The notes under the pieces are model-generated. The model was not told where the DNA came from. It did not search any database and worked only from the letters and a program-made list of their open reading frames with translations. A DNA stretch of 64,000 nucleotides from a virus: positions 1 to 64,000 of IMG/VR virus record IMGVR_UViG_3300032309_000931. One strand, written 5' to 3'. A program made the translations under genes and the position numbers. Shown here one piece after another: positions 34,905 through 44,459 of this stretch (position 1 is its first letter; each line of letters starts with the position of its first letter).

Positions 34905-35815
34905 TACAGCACCCCTAGTCTTGTAATAGACTTAGCATACTTAGAAAGTATCTTGTCTACAAGAATATTACCTGTTCCTTCGAATGACTGCTTGTCGAAT
35001 TGTAGTTTGTACTGATCGGTATTGTAGGCTGTGACATATCGCTTGTAGTAGTCAAGCTGACCGCATTCAATGTCTGTAATCAAAAGATTGACAGCACGAG
35101 CAATATCAGATGGTACCGCTGTATACCCAGATTCTACAATAACTCTATAGTCATATGTTTTAGGGAATCCACCCCATACACCAAAGTTTAAATCTAGATA
35201 ATCTGTGCTTCCAGCAGGAAGAATTAAGTCTGCACTTTCACTTCTATTTAGCTCACCTGTATAGGTTTGAGTTATAGCAGTCTTATCTTTTGTAATCTCA
35301 AAATTACGTACATAAGCTGTTGGGTTACTTGCATCATAAATAAGAACGTTGTTCTCATATACCTGCAAAATTTTCTTTGCGTCTACCCATAGTGGTAAGT
35401 AATCTGCCCCAAGACCAGTAGTCTCAAAAGTTGTTTTCTTGTAGTAAAATCCTTGAGGAATTACAGAGTCAACAATTGCTCTTGCTAATTCTTCATTAAC
35501 TGTTTTTGTAGCTATGTCAGACGCTGTGTCTGCTAGTGTGTTTGGGTCTAGGTATGGTCTACGAACCTGATAGGTATCGTCGTGAATAATATCACCTGAT
35601 GCATCAGTAATTACAACTCTATAGTCTGTGTCATACTTTCCTGGTAGTGTAATTGTCCACACATAGGCTGCATTGTCTGTTACGGTTTGTGTAGTTGAGC
35701 TAAGGTCTGCCAAGTCAGTAATGGTTGCTGTAAACACCTCATTAGTTGTATAAGTCGCTGGGATAGTGTATGTAAACCCAACGCTAGTGTATGGCGATAA
35801 CCTTAGTAATTCCAT
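34904..35815 (-). CDS. Head-tail connector-region protein with Ig-like front
   Basis: The 303-residue product has an N-terminal beta-sandwich-like domain (FTYTIPATYTTNEVFTATIT, residues 10-90) joined to a helical and beta part with DTASDIATKTVNEELARAIV and GGFPKTYDYRVIVESGYTAV. The second part resembles gp6-type adaptor proteins that bind the portal. The Ig-like domain could be exposed on the head or neck. Confidence 0.66.
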   Translation of the reverse strand: MELLRLSPYTSVGFTYTIPATYTTNEVFTATITDLADLSSTTQTVTDNAAYVWTITLPGKYDTDYRVVITDASGDIIHDDTYQVRRPYLDPNTLADTASDIATKTVNEELARAIVDSVIPQGFYYKKTTFETTGLGADYLPLWVDAKKILQVYENNVLIYDASNPTAYVRNFEITKDKTAITQTYTGELNRSESADLILPAGSTDYLDLNFGVWGGFPKTYDYRVIVESGYTAVPSDIARAVNLLITDIECGQLDYYKRYVTAYNTDQYKLQFDKQSFEGTGNILVDKILSKYAKSITRLGVL

Positions 35816-36279
35816 TAAACTCCGTACTCCCTTGCAACCTCTTCTGGGGTTGCGGTACGCACGTGATCTCGCTTAAGCCACTTTTCAGCCTCTGCTTTGT
35901 CTACTATATTGTACCCTTTGTCAATCTTCCCTACGCCTTCCCACAAGACATTTCGTGTAGAGAACAATGCTACTGTTTCTTTCTTAACAACTTCAGGCTC
36001 TACCACCTTTACTTTTGGTGATTTACTTGCGGCTCCTGAGCCGATAGCACCACTTTCTGTTGGTGTAATTGAACCAGACTTTTTGCCACCTTTGGCAACG
36101 GTACGAGATGAACCGATTACGTTATCTTCATCTGTTTCTGGCATACCCTTTGACTTTTGTTTTAAATCTGCAATTGATTCTTCTAGTGCTTCTACAGAAT
36201 TGTCTACTATTTCTTCAATTGTTTCTAGTACTTCTTCAACTGTCTCTTCGACTGTTTCGATAATTGTTTCATTTGACAT
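35815..36279 (-). CDS. Head protein with acidic coiled-coil front
   Basis: The 154-residue product starts with a run of acidic heptads (VEETVEEVLETIEEIVD, residues 7-45) that should form a coiled coil. It then has a low-complexity linker and a C-terminal domain LWEGVGKIDKGYNIVDKAEA ending in HVRTATPEEVAREYG. It follows the capsid gene and may be a head-decoration or connector protein. AAGGAGG precedes the ATG. Confidence 0.68.
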   Translation of the reverse strand: MSNETIIETVEETVEEVLETIEEIVDNSVEALEESIADLKQKSKGMPETDEDNVIGSSRTVAKGGKKSGSITPTESGAIGSGAASKSPKVKVVEPEVVKKETVALFSTRNVLWEGVGKIDKGYNIVDKAEAEKWLKRDHVRTATPEEVAREYGV

Positions 36280-36297
36280 TAGAAACCTCCTTCAATA

Positions 36298-36305
36298 ATT
36301 ATATC
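36298..36305 (-). promoter_or_regulatory. Extended -10 promoter after capsid terminator
   Basis: CTGATATAAT on the minus strand, 19 bases before the ATG at 36279 and immediately after the capsid terminator. Confidence 0.55.
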
Positions 36306-36316
36306 AGATAGTAAGA

Positions 36317-36342
36317 GAGGCAAGGACCGAAATCCCTGCCTC
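36317..36342 (-). terminator. Hairpin terminator after capsid gene
   Basis: GAGGCAGGGA pairs with TCCTTGCCTC around TTTCGG on the minus strand (ten bases, one G-T), 20 bases past the capsid stop. The trailing bases are only partly T-rich, so it may act as a processing or partial terminator. Confidence 0.65.
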
Positions 36343-36362
36343 CCCTAAGAGTTGAACTCAAA

Positions 36363-37457
36363 TTATGAAGATGAGTCCTGGCTGTCGCTGTCAACCCAAG
36401 CTACAGCGTCTTCCTCTTCCCACTGAAGTCCGAAACGAACGAATACGGTGTATTCGATTGTGTCTTTCTTCGCTACGTATTCACGGTTTACAGTGATGTC
36501 TCGCTGGAAACCCCAAATGCGGTTTGAAGGGAATGTAAGGTCAACGTAGTTGTCTGGGTAGTAAGGAACTTCCATTACTGGAATACCTAGTACACGAGTT
36601 GTACGACCCTCTCCTAGAACCTGGTCAGTACCTGCAAGGTATGCATTACGGTACTGCTCGGTCCAGATGTTGTTTGCTGCTGTACCATTTTGCTTAACGA
36701 TGTCAGCAAATGTGTCGGTGCTTGCATAGAACTTAAGACCATTCTTGAGAGCACGATACTTTCTTGGTAGAGCAGAAATGACACCCTGAAGAACCTCTGG
36801 AGTCCACGCACCGCTTGTAACGGTTGCAGAATACTCGTGAGCATCTCCACCGAAACGAACCTTGCGAACGAATCCTTCCATAATGTTAAGGAATGAGTTT
36901 CCCCCAGTTCCTGTACCATTGATGGCAAGATCTTCAATGTCATTTGCGAATGCGTTGGTCATTAGACGAACAAGGTGGTCCTCAAGGGCTGCACCTTCAA
37001 TGTTGTCTTCTAATGCCTCAGCAGAAACTTCCCAGTCAAGGCGAAGCTTCTTTGTTGTTAGTTCAACCTTAGCAAAGGTTGCACCTGCGTTTGTGTATGT
37101 CGCATCAGCCTGGTTAGCAGCACGAATAACTCGTTCTCCAACGTTGACTTTTTCGAGTTCCATTGTATTGGCTCTCATTGTGACACGACGACCATCTTTA
37201 GCGAGAATAGTACCGTCCCAAACGTAGTCAATAAATCTACGAGCCTGTTCAGGTCGTAGAATACCACTACCTGCATCACCCGAAGGATTTACGGCGTTTG
37301 ATCCAGTTGTAACACCAAAGTTTGCGGTGGGGATGTTTCCAAGTGTATCTGCACCTGGGTTAGCAACACCACCAATTCCTCCAGACGCGAATGCACCCTC
37401 ACCATTGGTTTCGTTTGCACCAGCTCCTGGATAGTTTTTAATAATTTCTTCCGACAT
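36363..37457 (-). CDS. Major capsid protein (HK97 fold)
   Basis: This 364-residue shell protein forms hexamers and pentamers. It has the HK97-family order: an N-terminal arm, then LELTTKKLRLDWEVSAEALE-like strands (KVELTTKKLRLDWEVSAEAL), EDHLVRLMTNAFANDIEDLA, KNGLKFYASTDTFADIVK, and a C-terminal IWGFQRDITVNREYVAKKDT. ATG 37457 is chosen for the perfect AGGAGGTGACAAA in front. It follows protease and scaffold and is capped by a terminator. Confidence 0.93.
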   Translation of the reverse strand: MSEEIIKNYPGAGANETNGEGAFASGGIGGVANPGADTLGNIPTANFGVTTGSNAVNPSGDAGSGILRPEQARRFIDYVWDGTILAKDGRRVTMRANTMELEKVNVGERVIRAANQADATYTNAGATFAKVELTTKKLRLDWEVSAEALEDNIEGAALEDHLVRLMTNAFANDIEDLAINGTGTGGNSFLNIMEGFVRKVRFGGDAHEYSATVTSGAWTPEVLQGVISALPRKYRALKNGLKFYASTDTFADIVKQNGTAANNIWTEQYRNAYLAGTDQVLGEGRTTRVLGIPVMEVPYYPDNYVDLTFPSNRIWGFQRDITVNREYVAKKDTIEYTVFVRFGLQWEEEDAVAWVDSDSQDSSS

Positions 37458-37480
37458 TTTGTCACCTCCTAAGTGATTTT

Positions 37481-37987
37481 TTATTTGAATAGATCGGCTG
37501 TTTTGAGGAAACGTCCGTCCCATAGGGATTTCTCAATCTTGTCTGATTGAGCTTCCTGTACGATCTCGCCTAGATCGCCAGACTTGCGGAAAGCGGTATC
37601 TGCCTCAACAGCATCAACTCTCTTTCCAAACTCATTAAACTCGCCCTTGGCTTCTGTTACCTCATTTTTTACAGAGTCAATTGACTTGCTTAGTTGTGCA
37701 ATTTGTTCGGCTTGTGCCTGAACAACTGCGGTTAGATCGCTAAAGGCTTTTGTAACGGTATCCTTGATTTCAGCAACTGCGTCTACAAGAACCTCGTCTG
37801 ACTTGGATACTGAATCAGCCTTTTCAGCAACTTCTTCATCAGCAACAACCTCTTCAGCTGCCACCTCTTCAGTTACTTCTTCAGCTACTTCTTCTGCTAC
37901 TTCAATATCTGCCTCTGGAGCGACCTCTGCTTCAACAGCGACTTCTTCTACTGTCTCAGCGACTGTTTCATTTACTTCATCAGTCAT
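37481..37987 (-). CDS. Nested in-frame scaffold protein
   Basis: This is an internal in-frame start of the protease gene. ATG 37987 is preceded by AAGGAGGTAAGTCCT, a full anti-16S match at good spacing and stronger than any signal at the main start. It would give a 168-residue, highly acidic scaffold (MTDEVNETVAETVEEVAVEA...) ending in a coiled coil. Lambda makes its Nu3 scaffold in the same way from inside gene C. Expression is inferred from the ribosome-binding site. Confidence 0.78.
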   Translation of the reverse strand: MTDEVNETVAETVEEVAVEAEVAPEADIEVAEEVAEEVTEEVAAEEVVADEEVAEKADSVSKSDEVLVDAVAEIKDTVTKAFSDLTAVVQAQAEQIAQLSKSIDSVKNEVTEAKGEFNEFGKRVDAVEADTAFRKSGDLGEIVQEAQSDKIEKSLWDGRFLKTADLFK

Positions 37988-38746
37988 AGGACTTACCTCC
38001 TTAGTTATCTTAGAAGTATTAATGCCTTTAGCACTATCTACTAAGAACTTCACCATTTCTGGTTTTTCTGCATCTGACTTCTCCACAAAGCCGATGTTCT
38101 TCATTGTTGCACCACTAGTGGGGCTAACCTCTGAATCGTTTTCTGAAAGCATTACAATACCGTTTGCTTCATCCCAGAAAACATTTTCAATTTCTACGTC
38201 CACGCCATCTCCCTTGATTACGTCAACTCCGTCTACTTTTTCGACAGATAAAACATTTGCAAACTGATTTGCAGGTGTGTCAACTAGTGACAACTCAATG
38301 AGGTCGTAGTCTTTAATAATACGGATAGTTGCATCCATCTTTTCATCGAATGCGTCGTCCCACTTATTCATTCTACCGCCAATTGAGAAGCCTGAGAGTG
38401 TTCCGTCTAGAACCTTCTCCCAAGTGTCTTGAGCACCCTTTGAAATATATGTAGAGACATAAACTCCTGCATAAAACTTTTTTGACTCTGGGTCAAAGAA
38501 CTTGTCCTCTTTGAATGAAACCATTTTGCCTACTGCTTTTGGCTGGTGCATTTCACGAATGTTGCCACGGAATTTTTCAAAAGCTTTCATTGAAGCTTCT
38601 GGAGTAACAATGTCATTCTGCTTGTCGACGTTATCTAGGGTTGCAAAACCAGAGACGATACGTCGCTCTTCGTCAACTTTTGAGAATGGCATTGAAAGGC
38701 GAACGTTTTCGCCTTCAGTGTCCCAGTGGGCTTTAGAAATAGTCAT
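37481..38746 (-). CDS. Prohead protease fused to scaffold
   Basis: This 421-residue U35-type protease matures the prohead. Residues 1-175 hold the protease, with GFATLDNVDKQNDIVTPEAS, the His block FRGNIREMHQPKAVG, the Ser block GTLSGFSIGGRM and LIELSLVDTPAN. From about residue 250 a strongly acidic alanine/valine/glutamate run and a coiled coil form the scaffold (delta) domain. The ATG has no Shine-Dalgarno; TATAAT lies nine positions away, so the leader is only about two bases. Confidence 0.9.
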   Translation of the reverse strand: MTISKAHWDTEGENVRLSMPFSKVDEERRIVSGFATLDNVDKQNDIVTPEASMKAFEKFRGNIREMHQPKAVGKMVSFKEDKFFDPESKKFYAGVYVSTYISKGAQDTWEKVLDGTLSGFSIGGRMNKWDDAFDEKMDATIRIIKDYDLIELSLVDTPANQFANVLSVEKVDGVDVIKGDGVDVEIENVFWDEANGIVMLSENDSEVSPTSGATMKNIGFVEKSDAEKPEMVKFLVDSAKGINTSKITKEVSPMTDEVNETVAETVEEVAVEAEVAPEADIEVAEEVAEEVTEEVAAEEVVADEEVAEKADSVSKSDEVLVDAVAEIKDTVTKAFSDLTAVVQAQAEQIAQLSKSIDSVKNEVTEAKGEFNEFGKRVDAVEADTAFRKSGDLGEIVQEAQSDKIEKSLWDGRFLKTADLFK

Positions 38747-38754
38747 ATTAATTA

Positions 38755-38810
38755 ATTATATACTGTTTTTTACAACAATGTAATATTGTTCTTACATTTA
38801 AAATTATAGC
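38755..38810 (-). promoter_or_regulatory. Promoter region for protease/capsid operon
   Basis: The gap has TATAAT at 38760-38755 (minus strand), very close to the protease ATG, a second TATAAT near 38806, and an inverted repeat AACAAT...ATTGTT between them. It separates the portal and protease genes. Confidence 0.5.
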
Positions 38811-38815
38811 ACAAT

Positions 38816-40420
38816 TTATGCAGATGATCTGCCTTCGCCCTGAGCGTTTCTTCCAGTAGTTGTTGATAGACTATCTGAATTATTATTTGTTCGTTCAGCA
38901 TCACGCTGTCTATTGTTTGCCAAGTTAGCACGAGCATCCGTTGCTTGACGTGGTGTCATTTGAAATACTTCGTCTCCGTCTGCACGTTGAGGAAGTCCAA
39001 GCTGATCTCTAGCCTCGTTAGGAGTAATAATCTGTGTCTTAACATAGCGTTCTAGAATTTGTGACTGTGAAATCTCGTCTGTAAGAGTTAACTCATTAAA
39101 CTTAAACTCTAGGATGTCTGTCTTCTCTTTAATAATCTTGCTAAGAACTTTCTCAAGATTGGTTTGTGCAGGACGTGCAACCTGTTCCTTAAATGTGCGG
39201 TCCTGTGCAAGAGCAGCAGCGATACTTGCGGCATCTCCACCACCGATCTTAGAGAGTGGAACTTGGTGAGCAACAAGAATGTCGTCACGGTTACGAATGC
39301 GGTATTGGTTGAATGATGCTTCCTGTACGCCATTCTCAATTGGCTCCATCTTGAACTCAACCTTGTTTGTATCTGAGTCGCCAGGAAGTGGAATGTAGAG
39401 TGTTCTGTGTGACTGCCCCTTTAGGCTTGTCTGTAGGAAGCGGAACATCTTGTCTTCTGCATCGTCTGAAAGTTTTGCACCTTTAAGAGTTACGACATAA
39501 CGAGGTACAGCTTTGTTGCTAAAGTAGTCAATGTTGTATTGTGAAGCAAGCTGATCTCCGTGAAGAGAAGAGATTGCAGACATAATATCTGGGATTCCGT
39601 AGTATGTGTTGAGTGGAGAATATTCCTTGTAATGAATAATCTCATTGGGTCGTGGGTCGTCAGTTACTGGGTTTGGGTTAACTGCCCCGAAATTTCTGAA
39701 GTAGACAACCTTGTTACCGATAATCTGAACGTAGCCATCTTTTAGTCTACGGACTCGCATTGTGGTTGAGGGAATGTGACCAACGTATCCAATCTCACCT
39801 GTTACTGTGCGACCAACCTCAAGGTATCCATTTCCTGTAGCCTGAACATCTGTATAAAATTTCATCATTGTGTTTGTAAAAGAATCATCATCGTTGAGTG
39901 TTTCTATCCATTCACGCATTGCAATTCTTGCACGTTCAATACGCTTACGTGCTTTTTCTGCAGCCGAATCTGTAGAACCTTCAATAGCAAACATTGTGCT
40001 TTTTGTTGGTTGAAAGTCATAGCCAAGACCAACAATGTTTTCTACCTTTGCATCGATAGCAGCGTGGTTAGCAAAAGATGTGTCGTAGTAGTTTGCAAGT
40101 TCGTAAAGATTCCAGGGTGGGGTAATGACATCAAAAAGACCGTAGCCATTGTGGTAGACAGTTCCAGGATTAATTTCCTTTGAACGTGCTCCATTAACAC
40201 CTGAGCTTGTAGCCATTGCACTGTCAAGATATGCTGGTGTAATATCTACAGCTTTTGACATTCTTGTTGCACGACGCTTAAAGTTTGCGTTGAGACCAGA
40301 TAGTGACTTGATACCCTCCCAATCTTTAATGAATGGATCTTGTGCTTTAAACACATTCTCTTCTTCTGCAAGACTATCCATCTTTGCACGAATAATGTGT
40401 TCCATAGGTTCTTCTCTCAT
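38816..40420 (-). CDS. Portal protein
   Basis: The 534-residue dodecameric portal is the channel for DNA entry and the tail docking site. Family features are the front block TPPWNLYELANYYDTSFANH, TGNGYLEVGRT, YFRNFGAVNPNP, the stem region SAISSLHGDQLASQYNIDYF and a C-terminal helical barrel with a disordered tail. The start overlaps the previous stop (TAATG); an ATG five codons later is possible. Confidence 0.9.
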   Translation of the reverse strand: MREEPMEHIIRAKMDSLAEEENVFKAQDPFIKDWEGIKSLSGLNANFKRRATRMSKAVDITPAYLDSAMATSSGVNGARSKEINPGTVYHNGYGLFDVITPPWNLYELANYYDTSFANHAAIDAKVENIVGLGYDFQPTKSTMFAIEGSTDSAAEKARKRIERARIAMREWIETLNDDDSFTNTMMKFYTDVQATGNGYLEVGRTVTGEIGYVGHIPSTTMRVRRLKDGYVQIIGNKVVYFRNFGAVNPNPVTDDPRPNEIIHYKEYSPLNTYYGIPDIMSAISSLHGDQLASQYNIDYFSNKAVPRYVVTLKGAKLSDDAEDKMFRFLQTSLKGQSHRTLYIPLPGDSDTNKVEFKMEPIENGVQEASFNQYRIRNRDDILVAHQVPLSKIGGGDAASIAAALAQDRTFKEQVARPAQTNLEKVLSKIIKEKTDILEFKFNELTLTDEISQSQILERYVKTQIITPNEARDQLGLPQRADGDEVFQMTPRQATDARANLANNRQRDAERTNNNSDSLSTTTGRNAQGEGRSSA

Positions 40421-40803
40421 TAGTCTTCAGCTCCGTATAGGTCTAGAGTTTTCTTTGCAGCAATGACTGCTCCAAGGTCATTCATATTTGGAATGAATCC
40501 CTGCTTCATACGGTCAATTTGTTCGGAGTGTGTCTCGTCTGAAATCTGTCGTGTATTTGGGTAGAAGATAGCCTGACCCTCTGCTTCTCCATAATATGCA
40601 GCGGCATCCATAAGCTTCTTTACACGTTCGTGATCATTCTTGTATGCCTCGATAGAAAGAACGTTGTTGTCGCCATCAGTAAATGGCTTGCCGTTTGCTT
40701 TTACCCAAATATATGTGCCGAAGTCTGAGTATTCTTCTTTGACCACTGTTAGTCTAGCTTTTCCAAGAGCTTCCTCAATTGGATCTATTTTTTCCTGTTC
40801 CAT
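40420..40803 (-). CDS. Hypothetical protein before the portal
   Basis: This is a 127-residue protein with a beta-hairpin front (KARLTVVKEEYSDFGTYIWV) and a helical end (MNDLGAVIAAKKTLDLYGAE). No family recognised. Its position between the fibre gene and portal, with a one-base overlap, implies a virion-assembly role. ATG 40803 follows GGTGG. Confidence 0.68.
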   Translation of the reverse strand: MEQEKIDPIEEALGKARLTVVKEEYSDFGTYIWVKANGKPFTDGDNNVLSIEAYKNDHERVKKLMDAAAYYGEAEGQAIFYPNTRQISDETHSEQIDRMKQGFIPNMNDLGAVIAAKKTLDLYGAED

Positions 40804-40821
40804 AACCACCAGTATACCATA

Positions 40822-43800
40822 TTATAGCGGTGACACCTTAATTAGTGACGATCTAATACCAAGATATGTGCTATAGTCATCCTGAGCCATCTCTATAATA
40901 TACTGATCTTCGTTTGCAACTATTCTACTATTTCCAACATATGCACCATAAATTGCATTAGCATCTAGTTTAATATCAATACTTCCCTCGCCACTGATTA
41001 GCTGTTGTTCCCATCCACCAGCTGCATCTAAAACTTGTTGCCAAGTATTATTATCTGTATCTGACCAAAGATAAAAAGAGAAGTTGCTGTTTTCTGTTGA
41101 TTCATCAATTTGATAATCTGAAATATTGTTTATTATAAATGGACCAGTAATGTCAATTCTATTTGTTGATGCCCCACCAAAATCTAGTAAGCCATTAAAG
41201 AGTATTCCAATCATATTCCATTCACCATATCTGATTGTTGCGTCTTCTGTTCCATTAACAAAAAATTTAACAACTGGACTTCCCCCTGTACTTATGATTG
41301 TTCCGTTGCTTAATTTTGCTGTTAGTTCTGCATAGTTTGAATCTGTACGGTCTGCATAAACAGTAATGGTATCTTCATTATATTTAATTCTAAATAACTC
41401 TACGTCAGCGGCAAACGGTTTTTCGTACATAGCTGATACAGATAAAACGCTAACCTTATAGTAATCTTTTGCAGATTCATTGATCGGAATTTCAATTCCT
41501 CTTGTACCGTCAAAAGTTGATCCTAGTAGCTTAACTCCACTTTGCTTAGTAAGATATAAATATGGAGTAGTTCCTTTATAGATTGAGTATGGATTTTTCT
41601 TAGAGTAGTCTCTTGTTCCAGAAGTAGTACCAAATGAATAAATATCTTTTCCAAACCTAGTTCCGATTGGTGTCTTTGTCGGTGAATAGTTTAGTGCTTG
41701 TGATGCAACCTGTAACATTTTTATTTTTACTGGATTTCTTATTATTCCAGGGACAAAAAATTCTATGTGAGTTACTAGTCCTAAGTCATTATAATCTCCA
41801 TATCCACCAGTTGGAAGATATACAATACTTCCATTTATAAACTCATATTTATTATTTAGCCACTCAGTCAACGGATCAATAACATTGGTTGATTGAACTG
41901 ATATGTTTGTTTTTGTTATTTGATTTGTGGATACAACAGAGGTTGCTATTTCTGAAAACTCTACATATGATCTAACTGATGAATTAACAACATTGCTCAT
42001 TTGCGGAACATCAATGTTAAGCTGAAGAAAATCTATAGAGTATGCAGTATTTCCAGACTGGTCGATAGATATATTTTTATCCATCTGACTTAAAGATATA
42101 TAGTCTCGCCAGGTTCCATTAACGGCTATGTCTAAACTAAAAGTATTTAAGGTATTGATTCCAAAAAGAGTATAGCTTGCAATATGCGAATCAAACTCTG
42201 AGGTAGTTGCGGTATCGGCTACACCATCAACAAAGTTGTTGCTAATCTTGTTGAGATTGTTTTGATTACAGAATCCAAACTTGTAAATGTTACCGCTAAA
42301 AAGTTTTGGGCTGTCTTCACTGATTGCAGTGCCGCCATTGAATGAAGGTGGTCCACCAAGAAAAACCTTTAACTCTGATGCGTTATTGAAGAATTTTGAC
42401 ATTTGCCCATTTTCTTCTTCTGTAACGATTGCATCTATATCGATGCCAACAGTAAACTTATTGTTTATTGTAACCACGTTAGCAGATACTTTTTCATATG
42501 TTGTTATTGCTGGTGAGACAAATCTATATGTAATATCGTTATTATCTAACACTACCTCAAAGTATTCATTTGAAGAATTAGATATTCTAAAAAGAAGTTC
42601 TTCTGATGTTGGAAGAGAGGAAACGGAGAATACTCCATATACTGATTTTACTGGGTCTTGTAATAAGTTAAACTTATCGAAATATAAATACCCAGCATAA
42701 TTAAATGTTGTGTTTGCAACGTTATCTGGAACTATTTTAAAGAAAACATCATTATCTATTAATTCGCCATTAGATAGATTAATAGAATTTGATTGACCAG
42801 AAAGATTTCTTTGAAGATCATTCCAGTCAGAAACTGTGCGATAATTATCTTCTAGTATAAGTTGTGGCAATTGATAGTTTGGTGCAGAAAGAACATTGTT
42901 GTCTGTTGAAATATTATCTATAACCCCATTTCTCCATCTACCAGTTCCAGGATAAGTGTAGTTATTTGCATACTTTGACATTTGATAATCTATAATAACT
43001 GGTACGTCAAAATATGAAGAGTTTTTTATTTCTGGCGACTCTACCGATTGCCCTTTTACAAAATGAAGCTTAGCTTTCTCTATTGGTATTTGATATGGGT
43101 AAATAGAAACACAGTCAATCTGGAATGGAACAATATCTGAATATGCATAAAATCCAATCCAGTCTTGATCTTCTGATGCAGCATTTAATTTTGTAGGAAA
43201 CTCAATAGTTCGGTAATCATAGTTAATAGATATTACGGATTCTCCGTTTAAAATTACACCTGCAGAAGTTCCTGTATAGTATATGTGAACAAGCATTGGT
43301 CTGCCCCACTCACCCACATAGTGAGAGCAAATGTTTTCTCCAATCTTTAAAGATAGAAATCCACCGCTCACATATAGCCCATTGTCTCCAGTTATTGGAC
43401 CAATAATTCTTCTTGGGGTTTGTGTTGAAGGAGAAACTCTAATCCAAGCTTCAAGTGTTAGTCTTTTATTTTTGCCATTTTCATTTAAAAATCCAAATCC
43501 AGGAATTATTAATGATGGGTCTGGAATGTTTGCAAGACTTTGGCTATAATTTTCAGTTCCTGACCACACAAAATCTATAATGCCTATATCAGTTGAAGAA
43601 CCGTCAAAGTATGTCCCTGGTGAGCTTGCTCTTTCAAACAAGACAGCATCTACATAATGATTATTATCTGTGGTTCCAGAAGATGTTTTTTCTATTATTA
43701 TTCTTACATACTCAGCATTGTTTGGCAAAGTAGATGTTACGGAAATTCTTCTCCAGGCTGTTCTGGATGAAGTAACAGTTGTTCCAGAGCTTGTCCCAAC

Positions 43801-44385
43801 TGTTGTAATGCCATTACTGCCAATCCACGTAATGTTAGCCCTAAAATCTTCCGCTGCCTGATCTGATCTAACGTATGCACTAAAAGTATAGTCTTCTGTG
43901 TCACCAGATGTGAGTGTGATCAGTTCAGATCGAACATTCCAGCTAGTGGTTGACTGAGTAACCTTTAGAGAATGTGTTCCAGAATAAGATTGATCTGTTG
44001 ACAAAACATTTGATAAGGCACCATTTACTGTCCAGCCAGTAACATTAGCCTCAAATGATGGATTTCTCTGTATGTTTGTTGCTATAGTAATTGTGTTTGG
44101 ATCAATGCTTGTTACGTTTGTTGCTCCGTATACCATCGGAATACCAGAAGATCTTGCCTTTAGTGTTGATGTTGTTGCAGATGTTCCCAAGTAATACCCT
44201 TGGTTTTTTTCAGATCCATAAGCTAATGCAGGTACTCCATAACTACTGTATGCAACATTTGATGATCCATTAAGTGCAATGTTTGAGGGAATTGCAGAAA
44301 GAGATCCTACTGCAAGATCATCATCTAATGCCCATAGTGCTGTTGGGTTTTCTGCAAAGATTGCATCTGCATATAAATTAGTCAT
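40822..44385 (-). CDS. Large fibre protein with carbohydrate-binding and LamG-like domains
   Basis: The 1187-residue product has an N-terminal anchor (NLYADAIFAENPTALWALDD) and a CBM4/9-like jelly roll near residues 100-260 (NPSFEANVTGWTVNG ... YVDAVLFERASSPGTYFDG). Several LamG/concanavalin-like domains follow (RLTLEAWIRVSPSTQTPRRI, WNMIGILFNGLLDF). This is typical of a receptor-binding appendage. ATG 44385 is supported by AGGAG; the longer frame reaches into the divergent promoter region. Confidence 0.82.
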   Translation of the reverse strand: MTNLYADAIFAENPTALWALDDDLAVGSLSAIPSNIALNGSSNVAYSSYGVPALAYGSEKNQGYYLGTSATTSTLKARSSGIPMVYGATNVTSIDPNTITIATNIQRNPSFEANVTGWTVNGALSNVLSTDQSYSGTHSLKVTQSTTSWNVRSELITLTSGDTEDYTFSAYVRSDQAAEDFRANITWIGSNGITTVGTSSGTTVTSSRTAWRRISVTSTLPNNAEYVRIIIEKTSSGTTDNNHYVDAVLFERASSPGTYFDGSSTDIGIIDFVWSGTENYSQSLANIPDPSLIIPGFGFLNENGKNKRLTLEAWIRVSPSTQTPRRIIGPITGDNGLYVSGGFLSLKIGENICSHYVGEWGRPMLVHIYYTGTSAGVILNGESVISINYDYRTIEFPTKLNAASEDQDWIGFYAYSDIVPFQIDCVSIYPYQIPIEKAKLHFVKGQSVESPEIKNSSYFDVPVIIDYQMSKYANNYTYPGTGRWRNGVIDNISTDNNVLSAPNYQLPQLILEDNYRTVSDWNDLQRNLSGQSNSINLSNGELIDNDVFFKIVPDNVANTTFNYAGYLYFDKFNLLQDPVKSVYGVFSVSSLPTSEELLFRISNSSNEYFEVVLDNNDITYRFVSPAITTYEKVSANVVTINNKFTVGIDIDAIVTEEENGQMSKFFNNASELKVFLGGPPSFNGGTAISEDSPKLFSGNIYKFGFCNQNNLNKISNNFVDGVADTATTSEFDSHIASYTLFGINTLNTFSLDIAVNGTWRDYISLSQMDKNISIDQSGNTAYSIDFLQLNIDVPQMSNVVNSSVRSYVEFSEIATSVVSTNQITKTNISVQSTNVIDPLTEWLNNKYEFINGSIVYLPTGGYGDYNDLGLVTHIEFFVPGIIRNPVKIKMLQVASQALNYSPTKTPIGTRFGKDIYSFGTTSGTRDYSKKNPYSIYKGTTPYLYLTKQSGVKLLGSTFDGTRGIEIPINESAKDYYKVSVLSVSAMYEKPFAADVELFRIKYNEDTITVYADRTDSNYAELTAKLSNGTIISTGGSPVVKFFVNGTEDATIRYGEWNMIGILFNGLLDFGGASTNRIDITGPFIINNISDYQIDESTENSNFSFYLWSDTDNNTWQQVLDAAGGWEQQLISGEGSIDIKLDANAIYGAYVGNSRIVANEDQYIIEMAQDDYSTYLGIRSSLIKVSPL

Positions 44386-44459
44386 TTTTCTCCTAATTAA
44401 GTTTACCACAATACGTGTTTCGTGGTATACTATTAATACAATTAACAGATGGAGAGACA
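44386..44459. promoter_or_regulatory. Divergent promoter region
   Basis: Plus strand: TTACCA (44403-44408), 17-base spacer ending in TGG, then TATACT (44426-44431), and GGAGAG before the glycosyltransferase ATG. This is a good extended -10 promoter. The minus-strand fibre gene has a weaker TAAACT near its ATG. Confidence 0.65.
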
